Source: Castanea sativa
Taxonomy: Eukaryota; Streptophyta; Magnoliopsida; Fagales; Fagaceae
Length of the DNA: 64,000 nucleotides
Direction: 5' to 3'
Assembly (NCBI RefSeq): GCF_040712315.1
Contig: NC_134020.1
Location: 14,589,751 to 14,653,750 of the forward strand
The notes below the pieces were generated by a model. It saw only the letters and a program-made list of their open reading frames with translations. It was not told the DNA's origin and did not search any database. This document shows, piece by piece, positions 34,060 to 46,387 of this stretch. Made by a program: the position numbers and the translations under genes. The first letter of the stretch is position 1; each line of letters opens with the position of its first letter.

Positions 34060-35790
34060 TCCTAGTCCTTACTTGTCAATCTCGGTCCCTTTCTATGCTA
34101 CACTTTCCTTTTGCCCTCCTTCAGTAGGAGGCTCAGAAGCTAGAACAGAGGAACATGTACCTAGGGTAGATGAACTAGCCCCTTCGTTTCTAAGAGTAGA
34201 GGGATGGATGATCCTGTCTGGATTTCTTAGCTCCAAGAAAGGGTCCACTTCGGCCGCATTCAGAGTCTCAGCCCAAATTGACTAGCAGAACCCTTGACAA
34301 ACCTCCTTAGGTTGAGATTAAAGTGCTATCTCGATCTCTGCCTACCTAAGCTCATAGATCGCTTGCTCAGCCTTCTTTATCTCTTCCTTCTTGCCCTCTA
34401 GCTCTTCCTTTAGGGCCTCGGTGTTCTCCTTAGTGACGGCCAGCTGCTTCCCTACCTTTCAAAGGTGACCACACTACTCTTGGGCTTGTTTTAAGAATCC
34501 GGCCACAACAACCTCTATGCTCTTTTTGGCCTTCTTACTCCAAGTTAGGCAGTTGAGAGTCTCTTTGGCCTTTTTCTCTATCTGAGCCTGGCCTTAGTGG
34601 CCGCAAACTTCTTTGGCTCCTCATCCTTGTGCTAAGCCATGGCATGATCCACCTATCCTTCAACAACATGGAATGCTAGAACAGCCTAGTAAAAAGAAAC
34701 ACCAAAAATAGTAAGCCCAAGACTTATTGTGTGGAAAATGCACACATGGAATAATAGTAAGTATAAAAGAAAATTGGGACCCAACAGTTTACTAGTGCTA
34801 GGTCCCTCTTGAAAGACAGGAACACCTTATGTTTCTTGAGGTTCCTCAGCTCGAACATATCTCGAGGAAGAAGAAGCGCCAACTCCACGATGTTAGCCAC
34901 ATAGCCGGCCTTCCTTTGGGAAAATTCCCTAACTGAGGCATTCAAAGGAAGGGGAGCACCAGATATCACCAATGCCGATTTTAGTCTAGAACCCTTGCCG
35001 ACGTTGAATGGCTACCTCTGAGCCCAAACTCTTGGAGGTGCCCTTCTTTTACTAGAGCCGAGTGGACTTAGCCCCCTTTGTAGGCTTAAGGGGAGGTTGA
35101 TATGGTAACTCTCCTTCTTCTACAATCTCTTTGCCTTGCCTCTAATCCCTTTTCTATTTCTTCTCAGTTGGGTTAGTAGGAGATTACTGAGAAGGGATGG
35201 GTGTCGGGGGGCCTCAGACCAATAGGGATCTTAGTGGAGGCCACACCAACATGGGCCTCTAAGAGAGCCAGAAGGTTTGGAATCCTTTTCTGAACCACCA
35301 TTCCTTCGGGTATGCTTGTGACTTCTTGGTCAGGGCTGATTTACACAATGGGCAGAGGTCTTGAGCTAGTCTTAGGTCCTTCAAGTGAAGTTGGCCTATC
35401 AAAATCTTGAAACCTTCATAGAGGTCTACGACAGAAGTTTCCTTCACAATCTCCTCTTACTCCTCCTCGGAAGGCATAGGGTCCTTCTCAGGCTAGATGA
35501 GTTGGGTGATTTGCTGAGTGGTGAGGTCAACTAGAATAGTTTCTACCGAGGGGGAGGGCATTTGATAAATCCCTCAACTATGTCTATCCTAGCAAGAGGA
35601 GGATCCTTGGCCTTGATCATGTTCTTCAGGGACTGGAAACGAGTGGATATTGGGGTGTATTTGAGAATGACATAAGCGACACACAGTTGACCATCAATGT
35701 GCAAGAATATCTTGGACTAGAGGATATTCTTAACGTCGAAGGCATTCACTAAGTTAGATTTCTTCATGATGAACTCCTTATTTATTTAAA
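34060..35790 (-). pseudogene. Antisense accessory ORF of Tat element (gypsy-type 'transposase_28'-like)
   Basis: The minus strand codes, with many stops and shifts, for a hydrophilic protein. Its C-terminal half has a charged coiled-coil segment (KEELEGKKEEIKKAEQ at about 34350-34430) followed by an SQPKEVCQGFC-like block. Antisense ORFs between integrase and the 3' LTR are known for Tat-lineage gypsy elements, and proteins of this type are often labelled 'putative gypsy type transposon'. The assignment rests on position, strand and general composition. Confidence 0.5.
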
Positions 35791-36133
35791 AAGAAAAAGA
35801 GAGAAGTCTATCAAAAAAACAAGGCATATGAGAAGGGTAACTGAGCAACAAACAATGGAAAGAAAAGACATCAAAATCCTAGGCCCCCAATCATCCCACC
35901 AGGTGTTCCATCTCTGGTAGGGCCATGATATCCATCATGTCAGTTCCTCGAGATGATCAGGAAGTCCTCGTCCAAGCCCTTCTTTATCTTGAGAAGTGAT
36001 GTCGTAAAAGCCTGAAGAAAGCACACACGATGCTCTCTTTGATGGACAAAAACTAAACGGTTTGTTCCTAGGTAGTAAACCTCGAATCCATGAGGGGTAC
36101 CTTGAATCCATGAGAGGTATCTTGAATCCACGA

Positions 36134-37146
36134 TGTTAGGACATATGTGGTTCACTTGATAATAACATATGTCATTCTTTTATGTAATTGGCTTATCCTT
36201 TGACAAAACACACTTTACTTGTAATTGGGTAGATTTAGGATGTTTTTGATACTTCAAGAAACAAGGTTTCAAGATCAAGTGTTAAAGTCATGCAAGTTTG
36301 TCCAAGAAACAAGCTGAGAAGTGCTCTTCATTAAAGCTCGACAGCTACATCTATCAAGCTTTAAGAAGCTGTTCCAGCCCCGTGGCTCGACAGTTGCTCG
36401 ACAGCACCTCGACACCTCTAGCTGTCGAGATTTAAGAAAAATAGTTTTTCAGTACTATTTTGATTCTAATTCGTGGACATGTCTCTGGGCCTTCTTTTCT
36501 CATAACCCTAGATATATAAAAGGATTATTTTAAGGGCCGTCAAAAGAAGCACAAGTTGCACAAGCGAGCAAAGTCTGTTCAAGCAATTTGTGACCAGAGA
36601 CAAAATTTGCTCTAGTTCATCTCTTTATGAAGAAGCTGCTGTGTCTTTGCATCATAAGGTTGTAACCAAGCATCTTCTCGTTCTTCATTGTGAGGATGAA
36701 CTGTAGAAATTTGTAGCCAACATCTTTTTCAAGTTGGTGATTGAAGTCGCATACTAGGATCCACGTAATTAGTTAGTCACGTACTGGGAGCCGTTCATTG
36801 AAAAGGAGAGATTGTCACTACAGAACAAGTCTAATTGGGTATTGGGGTAAGGGTTCAACTGTAGGTTGGTATAAGGTACTGGGATTCCTTTACTTGTAAC
36901 CACTTGTTGTGATAATAGTGGATTCTCGGGAGTAGTGACCTTAAAATCACCCCGTGGGGTTTTTGCCTTGGACGTTTTCCCCATTCGTAAAAAATCACTA
37001 TGTCAATTTATTTTCTGCTGCACTTTAGTTTATTGGTGATTTGTTTATGGTACTACGCGTTTGCATGTTAAATTGGTTAATTGATTAAACTTGGTTAATT
37101 AATTAATTAATCCATCACAAGGGGTCAATACGTTTTTGGCCTATCA
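36134..37146 (+). mobile_element. Copia-like solo LTR, TSD CACGA
   Basis: The segment begins TGTTAGGACATATG, ends GGCCTATCA and is flanked by CACGA (36129-36133 and 37147-37151). It is 1013 bases. A TATATAAA box lies at about 36513-36520. It is homologous to the LTR at 10913-12372 and lacks the insertion that copy carries. Confidence 0.88.
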
Positions 37147-37151
37147 CACGA

Positions 37152-37688
37152 GGTAATAGGTTTGGTCCACCAAAAAACACAATAGACACAAGGCCAAATT
37201 TTTATTGATAGTAAACTAATCTACCTCTGACGGCTACAAAACATATAATTATTGAGAAAAAAAAAATGGCTAAAACCCCTAATTCGCACTAATTACACAA
37301 TTAGGTCACAAAATACCGAAATTTACGAAAAATGGCAAAATTATGTTGAATGCAGAATCATAAACTACTGACTTTAAGGGTCGTCCCAAAATAGATGGGG
37401 CCTTATTCTGACTTTGAAACTAGAAGTTATTGAAGAAAAACAAATATTACTATAAATAGCAAAAACACTGTTTTTAGGGCCTTAATGAAGGAATTCACCT
37501 AAATTTTGGCAATGGTCATAGTCATCTATTTGGATTAGAGCACCATTTCCCTTCAACCTGCCAAATTTCATGCAAGTTTGACACTATCACCCTGATGACC
37601 TCTATTGGCACCTCCCTTTGATCTTGCATTGTGACTTCCTACGCCCTTGCTGCTCTAGGAAGACATGTGTTATCTGTTCTACATTAGT
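37152..37688. other. Non-coding DNA between gypsy fragments
   Basis: The first bases continue the target of the 36134 LTR insertion. The stretch up to 37688 may include the LTR of the minus-strand chromovirus, because a polypurine tract lies at its right edge, but no left boundary was found. Confidence 0.35.
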
Positions 37689-39110
37689 CTCCCCCACTTG
37701 ACAATAACTCAACCCCAAGTTCCCACTTTCTGGTTCATCAAAATGATGATAATCATACAATTCAGCAACATTGAAGTAGAAGAAATGCTCATGTCTGAAG
37801 GAAGAGCAACCACATAAGCATTGTTGTTGATCTTCTTAGTAATCTGAAATGACCTATACTTCTTGTCCTTCAATTTTTTGTAGGTACCAACAGGAAATCT
37901 CTCCTTTCTAAGATAGACCAGTACTAAATCCCCAACATTGAAGATCTTTTCATGCCTCATCTTATTAGCAGCTTCCTTGTACTTGGCATTTGTAGCTTCA
38001 AGTTTCTGTCTCACCTCCTCTTGCATGGCCTGGATACTGTTAGCCTTATTCTCTGTTGCTTGACTCACTTCAAGAAGCTCAAGTAAAGGAACCAAATCCA
38101 AAGCATGTTTTGGGGGCATGTTGTAGACAATGGAAAATGGAGACTTACCAATGCTTCTGCTGGCTGAGCTGTTGTAAGCAAACTTTGCTTAAGACAATGC
38201 AAGATTCCATTACTTGGGCTTCTCGCCTGAGATACACCAGATCAGATTCCCCAAAGTGCGATTAACCACTTCTGTCTGGCCATCAGTTTGAGGATGACCG
38301 GTGCTGTTGTAATTCAAGGATGTGTCAAAACACTTCCATAGTTTGCTAGAAGTGACTAATGAACTTGGTATCCTGGTCAGAGGTGATGGACTTTGGCACT
38401 CCATGCAAACACATAACTTCTTTAAAGAACAGATTGGCCATTCGAGTAGCATCTGAAGTCTTCTTGCATACTATGAAATGGGACATCTTCAAGTACCTGT
38501 TAACCACAACAAAAATATAATCCATACCTCGTTGGGTTCGAGGAAGACCCAATATAAAGTCCATAGACAAATCCTCCTATGGTGATTGTGAACCTGGCAA
38601 AGGCATGTATAAACTAGTATTTGGAGATTGACCCTTAGCAGTTTGGTAGATTGGACACTTCCTCACATGATTGCCAACATCCCTCTTGAGTTGTGGCCAA
38701 TAATACCCCTCCTCCACCAGTGCTATAGCCTTATCTTTGCCCATATGTCCACCCAAACCTCCACCATGCAGCTCCCTAATAATCTGCCCCCTTAATGAAC
38801 TTTTAGGAATGCATAATTGATTACCCTGAAAGAGGAAACCATCTTTGATGTACACACTATTAACAGTAGTATGAGTTTGTTAACACTTACCCCAAATATC
38901 ACCAAAATCCTCATCATTCTCGTACAGCTCCTTGAGGCAATCAAACCCTACAACCTCAGTACGTAGGGTGGTCAACAAAGATGCTCGCCTACTGAATGCA
39001 TCAAGATTTCTGCTCAGTGTGGAGTTCACTATTGAATTCACTCTCCTTAAAGACATTTGGCCCCGACGGGTGGCCAGCGTACGTGACCAATGGATAATTT
39101 GCACCTCATG
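37689..39110 (-). pseudogene. Chromovirus (Ty3/gypsy) RNase H end, integrase and C-terminus
   Basis: The minus strand, from high to low coordinates, has the RNase H end ([11 protein letters not shown], 38880-39104), the H2C2 region ([13 protein letters not shown] and CPIYQTAKG, 38577-38855) and the integrase core. The core has [13 protein letters not shown] (Asp 1), SDQDTKF (Asp 2) and [10 protein letters not shown] (Glu). A C-terminal part follows with ERFPVGTYKKLKDKKYRSF, a GPY/F-like module in which the usual GPF reads RSF. Frames change between 38350 and 38600 and near 38120-38210. The tail lies beside a purine-rich tract (37689-37700 on the minus strand). The type resembles Galadriel/Reina chromoviruses. 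Confidence 0.8.
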
Positions 39111-39434
39111 CTGACAGATAGATGATCATACTAACAATTGACTACATTAGGTCCCACAAGATCTTGCATGTTCTCCACTCATGTGTCCCTATATGGGAAT
39201 AACTTGAACACCACCCTTAAAGACCCTACTACACGTTCATATCTTCCCCATATGAAAAGAGAACCCCTAAGATTATGGAGCCTTAACTCCAAATCTTCTC
39301 CACAAGGTATGCTCAGACATTCAAGGAATCTTAATCAGCTCTACACCACTATATAAGCACCAAACCTCCTCTTCCTTAAGGTACGTAAAATTTCCTAGCT
39401 CTCACACTCTAACTTAACCTACGGAGGGTCTTTG
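39111..39434 (+). repeat. Gypsy LTR, left part (split by copia insertion)
   Basis: The LTR has a TATA box (CTATATAAG at about 39349) and the U5 phrase AACTTAACCTACGGAGGGT, homologous to 9190-9205. It is cut at 39434 by the copia element and resumes at 47815 (GCCGGTACCCC), ending AGCATCATCA at 47923. No primer-binding site follows that end, so it was probably a solo LTR. Its left end is approximate. Confidence 0.65.
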
Positions 39435-40857
39435 TGTTAGGATTAGTGCCCTTAAATCCTATTGTATGATGCTATGTATGATATTATGTATGACATTATG
39501 TATGACATGATGTATGACTTAATATTGTATTTGATAAAGTTATTTTATTATTATCTAAAATAGTGGTTACGTGAATATGGGACATTATCATATAGTCCAT
39601 GAGATGCATTGTATGTGATTTATGTGAAAAGTCACAGAAGATGTAAATCACAAGTTCTTTGTAAACTCAGAATTAATAGTTCGTAGTCGGTGATGAAATT
39701 GGGCATTTCATCTGCGAAGACTATAACGTGTCAACTAAGATGATTTGTCTTGATCATGGAAGTAGAAGCTTCTAGTTGATATGTTGATATGTTTTAAGAG
39801 TTAAAACATATTGAACAAAGATCCCGTGAGATTTATTATTCTTCTAACGACCGTCAAATGAATAATAAATCTCACGACTTCTATTTGCATGAACTCTTAA
39901 TCCTAAGAGAATAATGGACCCGATCATGAAGTGTAGGTTGCTTTGATATATCAGAAGTGAGATTCGAAATAACGGTCAAAACCTCGCATGTTGGTAGCCA
40001 CATTTAGTGTTGATGGAACATATATTCTCAAGATGGAATTCATAATCTCTTGATGGAGATATAAAATATTCCCTTGAGATAAGTTTAATGGTTTCGCTAT
40101 TCGAGTTAGGCCTAACCACTTTAGTAAGAAAATTACTAAAGTATATATTTATGAAATTGGATTTCATAAATATATAATGAATAACTTTAAAGAATTAAAC
40201 CGGGTACTCAAGGATAAGATGTAGTAATTTACAAAGTGGCGCTACATTTATGACTTTGTGTTACTACGAATATTTTATGAAGGGGTTACGTGTATAATAA
40301 AGTTTTGGGATATAATTTATTAATAAGGCCTAGAGTGCAATTATATTTATATAGTGGTATTAAATATAATTAATGGTAACTTTGTACTTGTCAAGAGTTG
40401 ACGGAAAAGCCCAAGGCCCATTGGAGCTAGTGTCTTATTGGTCCCTTTGGTCCCACTCCAAGCCACACACTAAAGCCCAATTGGAAAGGCCCAACAGGCC
40501 AACCCAATTAGATAATCAAGTTAGTTATAAAGGGAGAAACATACGAATTTTTATTGGAAGAGATTAGAAAAGAAAAAAAAACGGTGTGTAAGAGAGTGTG
40601 AGACACACTTTCATTCTCCCTTAAAAACTGATTGAGAGACCACACATCTTGGGCGTAAAGTGGAATTGGAGTGAAGATTAAAAGTGTTCCCAAGTGCTTC
40701 TAATCTTTGTTTTGAATTTCTCCACACCAAGGTACGCTATCTTGTTCTTAAATTCTGAAATTTATGTAGTGCACGTTATCAATCATGAATTAAATAGACC
40801 CTAGTTCGTCGCTTCATTGTGGGTTTTGCATGAGATGCAAAACCATTTTTTCCTTCA
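39435..40857 (+). repeat. 5' LTR of complete copia element
   Basis: TGTTAGGATTAG to TTCCTTCA, 1423 bases. It has a TATA-like TTATAAAGG at about 40526 and the same internal landmarks as the right LTR. Confidence 0.92.
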
Positions 40858-40859
40858 AT

Positions 40860-40871
40860 TGGTATCGATTT
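40860..40871 (+). promoter_or_regulatory. Primer-binding site, altered
   Basis: TGGTATCGATTT stands where TGGTATCAGA is expected (compare 28979-28990). The CAG of the initiator tRNA-Met complement reads CG, the same kind of change seen elsewhere in this element. Confidence 0.7.
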
Positions 40872-42418
40872 TGTGTTTTCATATCATGATTGTATAGCGT
40901 GTGATTGAATTTTAGAATTTAAGAAAACCGTTATCTTTGTCTTTCAATTTTCTGCATCATTTAAATATATTGAAGAAGATAAAGTTATTGAAATTTCAAT
41001 AACTGTTATGTGCGAACCATAACTGCACTGCTTGTATTTCTTTCTGCACGGTTTGGCTGGCATGTAAATTGCTTATAAAGAATTCATGCGATCAATATAT
41101 TTTATATATATGACCATTACTGCTCTGCACGGCAACATTTAATATCTGTTGCCTGGATGTTTATTTGAATATGGGTAGTTATTGAAATGGGGCGGTTATT
41201 GAATGTAATTGGTTGTTATGGTACTGTTTCGGGTTTGACATTTTTGTTTCTATTTCATGGCCCACGGTTACATTAATGATCTTAAGGAAGTAATATAAGG
41301 ATTCTTTTGAATCCTTGTCATTTACATTAGACCGAATGGTCTAATTGTTGTCAGATATCACTTTCTTGAATGCATGACTTTTGAATTCACATGTTAGTTT
41401 TGCCTTGGACATGAGTTTGTCTTTTGGCAATCAATGCATGGCTTGCATCTTTTGTCTTTTATGCCATGGAGAAATATGGGATCCGTGTATGTAGGATTCC
41501 ACCATCTAAAAGTACCATTGTTGTGTATATATAATATAATATTGTTTTATAATATATGAGTTTTTTATTACGTTATATATATATATATATAATATAATGT
41601 AATTAAATATATATTACATATATTAATTGGTATATTATATTATATATAATATAATATGAATTTTTATATGTAATAAGGGTTTTTATTACGTTATATATAT
41701 ATATATATATATATTTATATACCTTAATGCTAGTTTAATGAAATTTATTCCTAATTATATTAGGATTATTTTTTCAACGTGTCTAGCATTATTATGGTTC
41801 TTAATTTTAAAAACCTTTATTTTAAAATATCTAGTGGGAGAGAGATTCAAGGGTTGGATCTACTCCATTGTTGCTTCATAGTAGTGTGAAATATATACTT
41901 TGTCTTTGCCTCGAGCTTAGCATTCCACGGAGAGTATTTATTTCATGGTCCTACAAGATTGAATTTCTTGGTTTATAGTGGTTTGATAAACACCTTGTCT
42001 TACTATTGAACTGCATTCCATGCGGAGGGTGTTTTTGTCATGGTACTACAAAATAAGCCTGTTAAAGGGATGAGATGTGGTTACACATAATTCTAGACAA
42101 TGGTATACACTAGACTAAGTATTTTAGTATCCTCTATGCTGAGTTCTTACTATTATTACTTAGAGGCTAAATGTAAAACGGCATATTATTAGTGTTTGAT
42201 AAGAGTTATCATGATAGCACTAGTAATGAGAATTGTTCTCAATCAATCATAGTATTTTATGTTCACTCTATGCTGAGGGATATTGAATATGAGATTGGAT
42301 TGTCATTGCATATATTATTTTATGGTTTTATTAAGGTTCCATATTATATGCTTTTATGCTAAATTGATAATGTCCCATTTACTTATTATATTCATGTTTA
42401 TTATTTTCAGATTTTGTC
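40872..42418 (+). other. Copia leader (5' untranslated region)
   Basis: A 1.5-kb leader with an (AT)n microsatellite (about 41575-41715, duplicated together with a TTATTACGTTATAT flank) and the direct repeats near 41875-42060 that match the other copia copy. No ORF of note. Confidence 0.6.
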
Positions 42419-43230
42419 ATGGCATCATTTAGCCCACTTGTTTCTATTCTTAACCAAAACAAACTGACTAGATCCAACTATGTTGACTGGAAAAGAAATT
42501 TGGACATTGTTCTTACCTCTGAAGAGCACAAGTATGTGCTTACTCAACCATGTCCTAAATTTCCTTCATTAGATGCTCCTTCGAGAAAAACATATGATCG
42601 TTGGCGTAAATCTAATGAGATGGCCAAGTGCTACATCCTAGCATCTATCTCAAATGTTCTACAAAGATCAAATGCAGGATGTAGAACTTGCTTCGGACAT
42701 AATGCATAGTCCGAAGGAGATGTTTGGTGAGTGTGGCCATTCTCAGAGGCAAGAAACCATGAGGCAAATTTATAATACCAAAATGGCTGCAGAAGTTCGG
42801 TGAGGAGCATTGTCTTAGGATGATTGCTAATCCGAACACATTAGAAGTTTTAGGTGCCGACATTGATGGAGAATCCCAAGTGGATATGATACTCCAAATC
42901 ACTACCAGATCATTCAAGGAATTCGGACTCAATTATAATATGAACAAAAAGATTTATTCTTTGTCTCGAATTAATGAATGAGTTAGTGGCGGCGGAAGGC
43001 ATCTTTGGTACTTCTAGTGTTGAAGCCAATGTGGGTGAAGCTTCTACTTCTCAACCTAAGTCGAAAAAATGGGAGAAGAAGAAGGACTTCACTAAGAAAG
43101 ATGGTAAACAAATTGCCTTAGGGGTTGCCAACAAAGGAAAGAAAACCAAAGGAAAGTGTTTCCATTGTGGTGAGAAAGGACATTGAAAGAGGAATTGTCC
43201 AACATTCAAGGCTGCCAAGAATAAAGGTAT
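42419..43230 (+). pseudogene. Copia gag
   Basis: The ATG at 42419 starts MASFSPLVSILNQNKL, a usual copia gag beginning. The capsid-like part continues in other frames to a basic region and the CCHC knuckle (CFHCGEKGH at about 43156, then a TGA where Trp is expected, then KRNC). Frame breaks lie near 42665, 42730 and 42965. It would form the retrotransposon particle. Confidence 0.8.
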
Positions 43231-43254
43231 GAAAAGTTCATTTCGTCTTGAAAT

Positions 43255-43340
43255 ATGTTTGGTACGAATCCAACTGATTCCTGGTGTGTGGATTCGGGTT
43301 GTACTAATCATATCTGTCAATTCTTTGCAGGGGTTCCAGA
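43255..43340 (+). pseudogene. Copia protease active-site region
   Basis: SWCVDSGCTNHIC at about 43275-43320 carries the D-S-G catalytic triad of copia aspartic protease. The surrounding frame is broken on both sides. Confidence 0.65.
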
Positions 43341-43689
43341 GACCAAAACGTTGAATGAAGGAGAACTATTTCTTACTTTGGGCCGATGGGAGCAAGATTC
43401 CGGTTGAAGCCGTTGGAGTGTTTAATTTGTGTTTTAAGTCTTGAGCTTTAATATTGGAAGATCGTTTATATGTACCTAATGTTCGTAGGAATTTAATTTC
43501 GCAACTTACTTAGGTAAACATGGATATTGTATTATCCCGAAAGACAATGTTGTAATAAAGAAGGATAAAGTATTTATCCGTTCGGCAATATTGTGGATGG
43601 TCTTTATATTTTAACTCCCCGATAAGCATGAATTATACAATTCTAATTAGATAGTAGCTTTCATGTGAAATCATTAAAGAGAAAGTTTC

Positions 43690-44560
43690 CTTCTACTAGT
43701 GATGCATATCTATGGCACTTGCGTTTAGGTCATATTAATTCAAGTAGGATTCAAAGACTAATCAAAGATGGACTTTACAGCCATGGACTTTGATGATTTT
43801 CCAAGCCAGAATCTTGTTTGGAAGGAAAGATGACCAAACGACCTTTTAATGCAAAGGGTAGAAGAGCCCAAGATTTGCTAGAACTAGTACATTCAATGTA
43901 TGTGGTCCTATGTCAATCCAAGCAAGAGGTGGTTATGAGTATTTCATTACTTTCAGCGATGATTACTCTAGATTTGGTTATGTGTACCTAATGAAACGGA
44001 AAGTCCGAAGCCTTTGAAAAGTTCAAAGAGTTTAGGGCTGAAGTTGAGAATCAATTAGGTAAACACATAAAGGCCATTCGATCTCGATCGAGGTGGCGAA
44101 TACCTTCTTGGTGATTTTAAGGATTACTTGATCGAAAATGGGATTATATCCCAATTGATCGCACTGGAACTCCACAACAAAATGGTGTAGCGAGAAAGAA
44201 GGAATATGACTCTTTTAGATATGGTTAGGTCCATGTTGAGTTATTCAACTCTACCATTTTCTTTTGGGGATATGCCTTGAATACTCGCAATGTATCTTCC
44301 GAATTTAGTACCTTCGAAGTCTATTCCTAAAACACCCGTAGAGTTGTGGAATGGGCGTAAGCCTAGTATGAGACATCTCCACATTTGGGGTTGTCCAGCA
44401 CATGTGTTGAAAGGAAAGTCGACAAGTTACCTAAAACGAAGTGGTATTTTTTGTAGGGTATCCAAAAGGAACAGCTTGGAGGTTTATTCTATAGTCATAA
44501 GGATAATAAAGTGTTTGTTAGCACAAATGCCAAATTCTTGGAAAATGACTATATGAATAA
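43690..44560 (+). pseudogene. Copia integrase
   Basis: The zinc-binding start LWHLRLGHINSSRI at about 43708, the core region with TFSDDYSRFGYVY at about 43948, a glutamate block near 44160-44200 and the PVELWNGRKPSMRHLHIWGCPA box at about 44335-44400 follow in order. At least six small indels or stops lie between them, several at altered CAG or CTG sites (44083, 44191, 44284, 44299, 44420 and about 44437). Confidence 0.8.
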
Positions 44561-44849
44561 TTTTACTCCTAGAAGTAGAGTTGTCTTGGCTGAAATGAAT
44601 GAACTTTTGTAGTTGAACAATCAATGGATGAAACTAGGGATGATGTGACCGTATTAGATACACCACTTGATACTACTCATGAGATGTCTAGTACACAAAG
44701 TGCCTCGTCGTAGTGGGAGAATTGTTCGGCCTCCTATAAGATTTGTGGGTTTAGGAGAAACTTATGAGGCTATCTCGAAGAGGCCGAATCGGATCCTTAC
44801 ACTTATGATGAAGCAATAAATGATATAGATGCACATCATTGGGTCCAAG

Positions 44850-45580
44850 CTATGAAATCTGGAATTGGATTCTATGGATTCCAATCATGTATGGGATCTT
44901 GTAAAGGCGCCTAACGGCATTAAACCCGTTGGTTGCAAATGGGTTTACAAGAGAAAGAGAGGGATAGATGGAAAGGTTGAAACCTTTAAAGCAAGACTAG
45001 TGGCGAAAGGGTATACACAAAAAGAAGGTATTATTGATTATGATGAAACTTTTTCGCCGAGCTAGCCATGCTTAAATCTATCGTAAATTCTCTTATCCAT
45101 TGCGCTCATTATGATTATGAGATTTGGCAAATGGATGTCAAGACTGCATTTCTTAATGGCAATCTTGAAGAAGAAATATACATGTCGCAACTTAAGGTTT
45201 CATAGCAAAGAACCAAGAGCATATGGTATGCAAGTTGAATAGGTCCATTTATCGACTTAAACAAGCATCTAGGTCATGGAACATCAGATTTGATCAAGCA
45301 ATCAAGTCATATGGTTTTGAACAAAATCTTGATGAACCATGTGTGTACAAAAGGCATCGAGACAAAGTAGTAATGTTCCTAGTGCTTTATGTTGATGATA
45401 TTCTACTCATTGGAAACGATGTAGGGGTAATGTCATCGATTAAAGTTTGGTTGTCAAGCCAATTTGATATGAAGGACTTGGGTGAGGCTAACTTTATTCT
45501 AGGGATCAAGCTTTGGCGAGATCGCAAGAATAAGATGTTAGGCTTATCACAAGCCGGATATATATAGATAAGGTTCTAGA
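44850..45580 (+). pseudogene. Copia reverse transcriptase
   Basis: The region reads [17 protein letters not shown] and [17 protein letters not shown] (44865-45065), QMDVKTAFLNG (about 45130), LNRSIYRLKQASRSWN and LVLYVDDILLIGN (45223-45567). YVDD is the catalytic motif C and is intact. Frame breaks lie near 45060 and 45190. The domain order with RNase H after it is that of Ty1/copia. Confidence 0.88.
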
Positions 45581-45599
45581 ACGGTTTAGCATGCAAAAT

Positions 45600-46373
45600 T
45601 CCAAGAAAGGATTGCTTCCTTTTAGACATGGAGTTCCTGCTGATGACCAAAGGCCTAAGACTCAAGAGGAAGAAAATATGATGAGACAAGTTCCCTATGC
45701 TTCGCAAAGTGGGAAGTCTCATGTATGCCATGCTTTGTACTAGACCGGATATTTGTTATTCGATTGGCATGGTCAGCCGATATCAATCAAATCCGGGACC
45801 AAAACATTGGCAAGCCGTAAAGCATATTCTCAAGTATCTTAGGAGAACGAGAGATTATATGCTTGTTTACCATAGTGAGGATTTGATTCCCATTGGCTAT
45901 ACGGATTCGTACTTTCGCCGTATCTAGATTTCAGAAAATCCACTTCAGGATGTGTTTTCACCTTGGGAGGTGGAGCCATAAGTTGGAGTAGTGTTAAGCA
46001 ATCTTGTATTGCGGACTCCACCATGGAAGCCGAGTACGTTGCTACTTGTGAAGCAGCAAAGGAGGCTGTTTGGCTCAAGAAATTCCTTTCTGATCTTGGT
46101 GTAGTGAGAATGGAGCAAGTTCCCATCACATTGTTTTGTGACAATAGTGGAGCGGTTGCACAATCCAAAGATCCAAGGAATCACAAGAAAGGAAAGCACA
46201 TTGAGAGGAAGTACCACATCATTCGAGATATTATTGCTCGTGGAGATGTTGTGGTAGTAAAGATTGAAAGTGCAAATAATCTAGCAGATCCTTTTACCAA
46301 AGCCTTACCTCAAAGGACTTTCGAGTCACATTTGGAGGGAATGGGAGTTAGATTAGTGCACAATAGTCTTTAG
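45600..46373 (+). pseudogene. Copia RNase H
   Basis: GSLMYAMLCTRPDI, then KHILKYLRRTRDYML and YTDSYF (first Asp region) at 45697-45927, and in a second frame [39 protein letters not shown] and [11 protein letters not shown] to a TAG at 46371-46373. The frame break at about 45905-45935 coincides with TTCGTACTTTCGCCGTA, where CAG and CTG are expected. Confidence 0.88.
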
Positions 46374-46387
46374 GGCAAGTGGGAGAT
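46374..46387 (+). promoter_or_regulatory. Copia polypurine tract
   Basis: GGGCAAGTGGGAGAT lies directly before the right LTR start TGTTAGG at 46388. It is the expected plus-strand primer. Confidence 0.8.

Larger units (their letters stand above)
31951..36133 (+). mobile_element. Tat-type gypsy fragment
   Basis: Only the 3' half is present: integrase, non-coding tandem array and an antisense accessory ORF. Target continuity shows it resumes at 37152 after a solo LTR. Neither LTR of this element was identified. Confidence 0.7.
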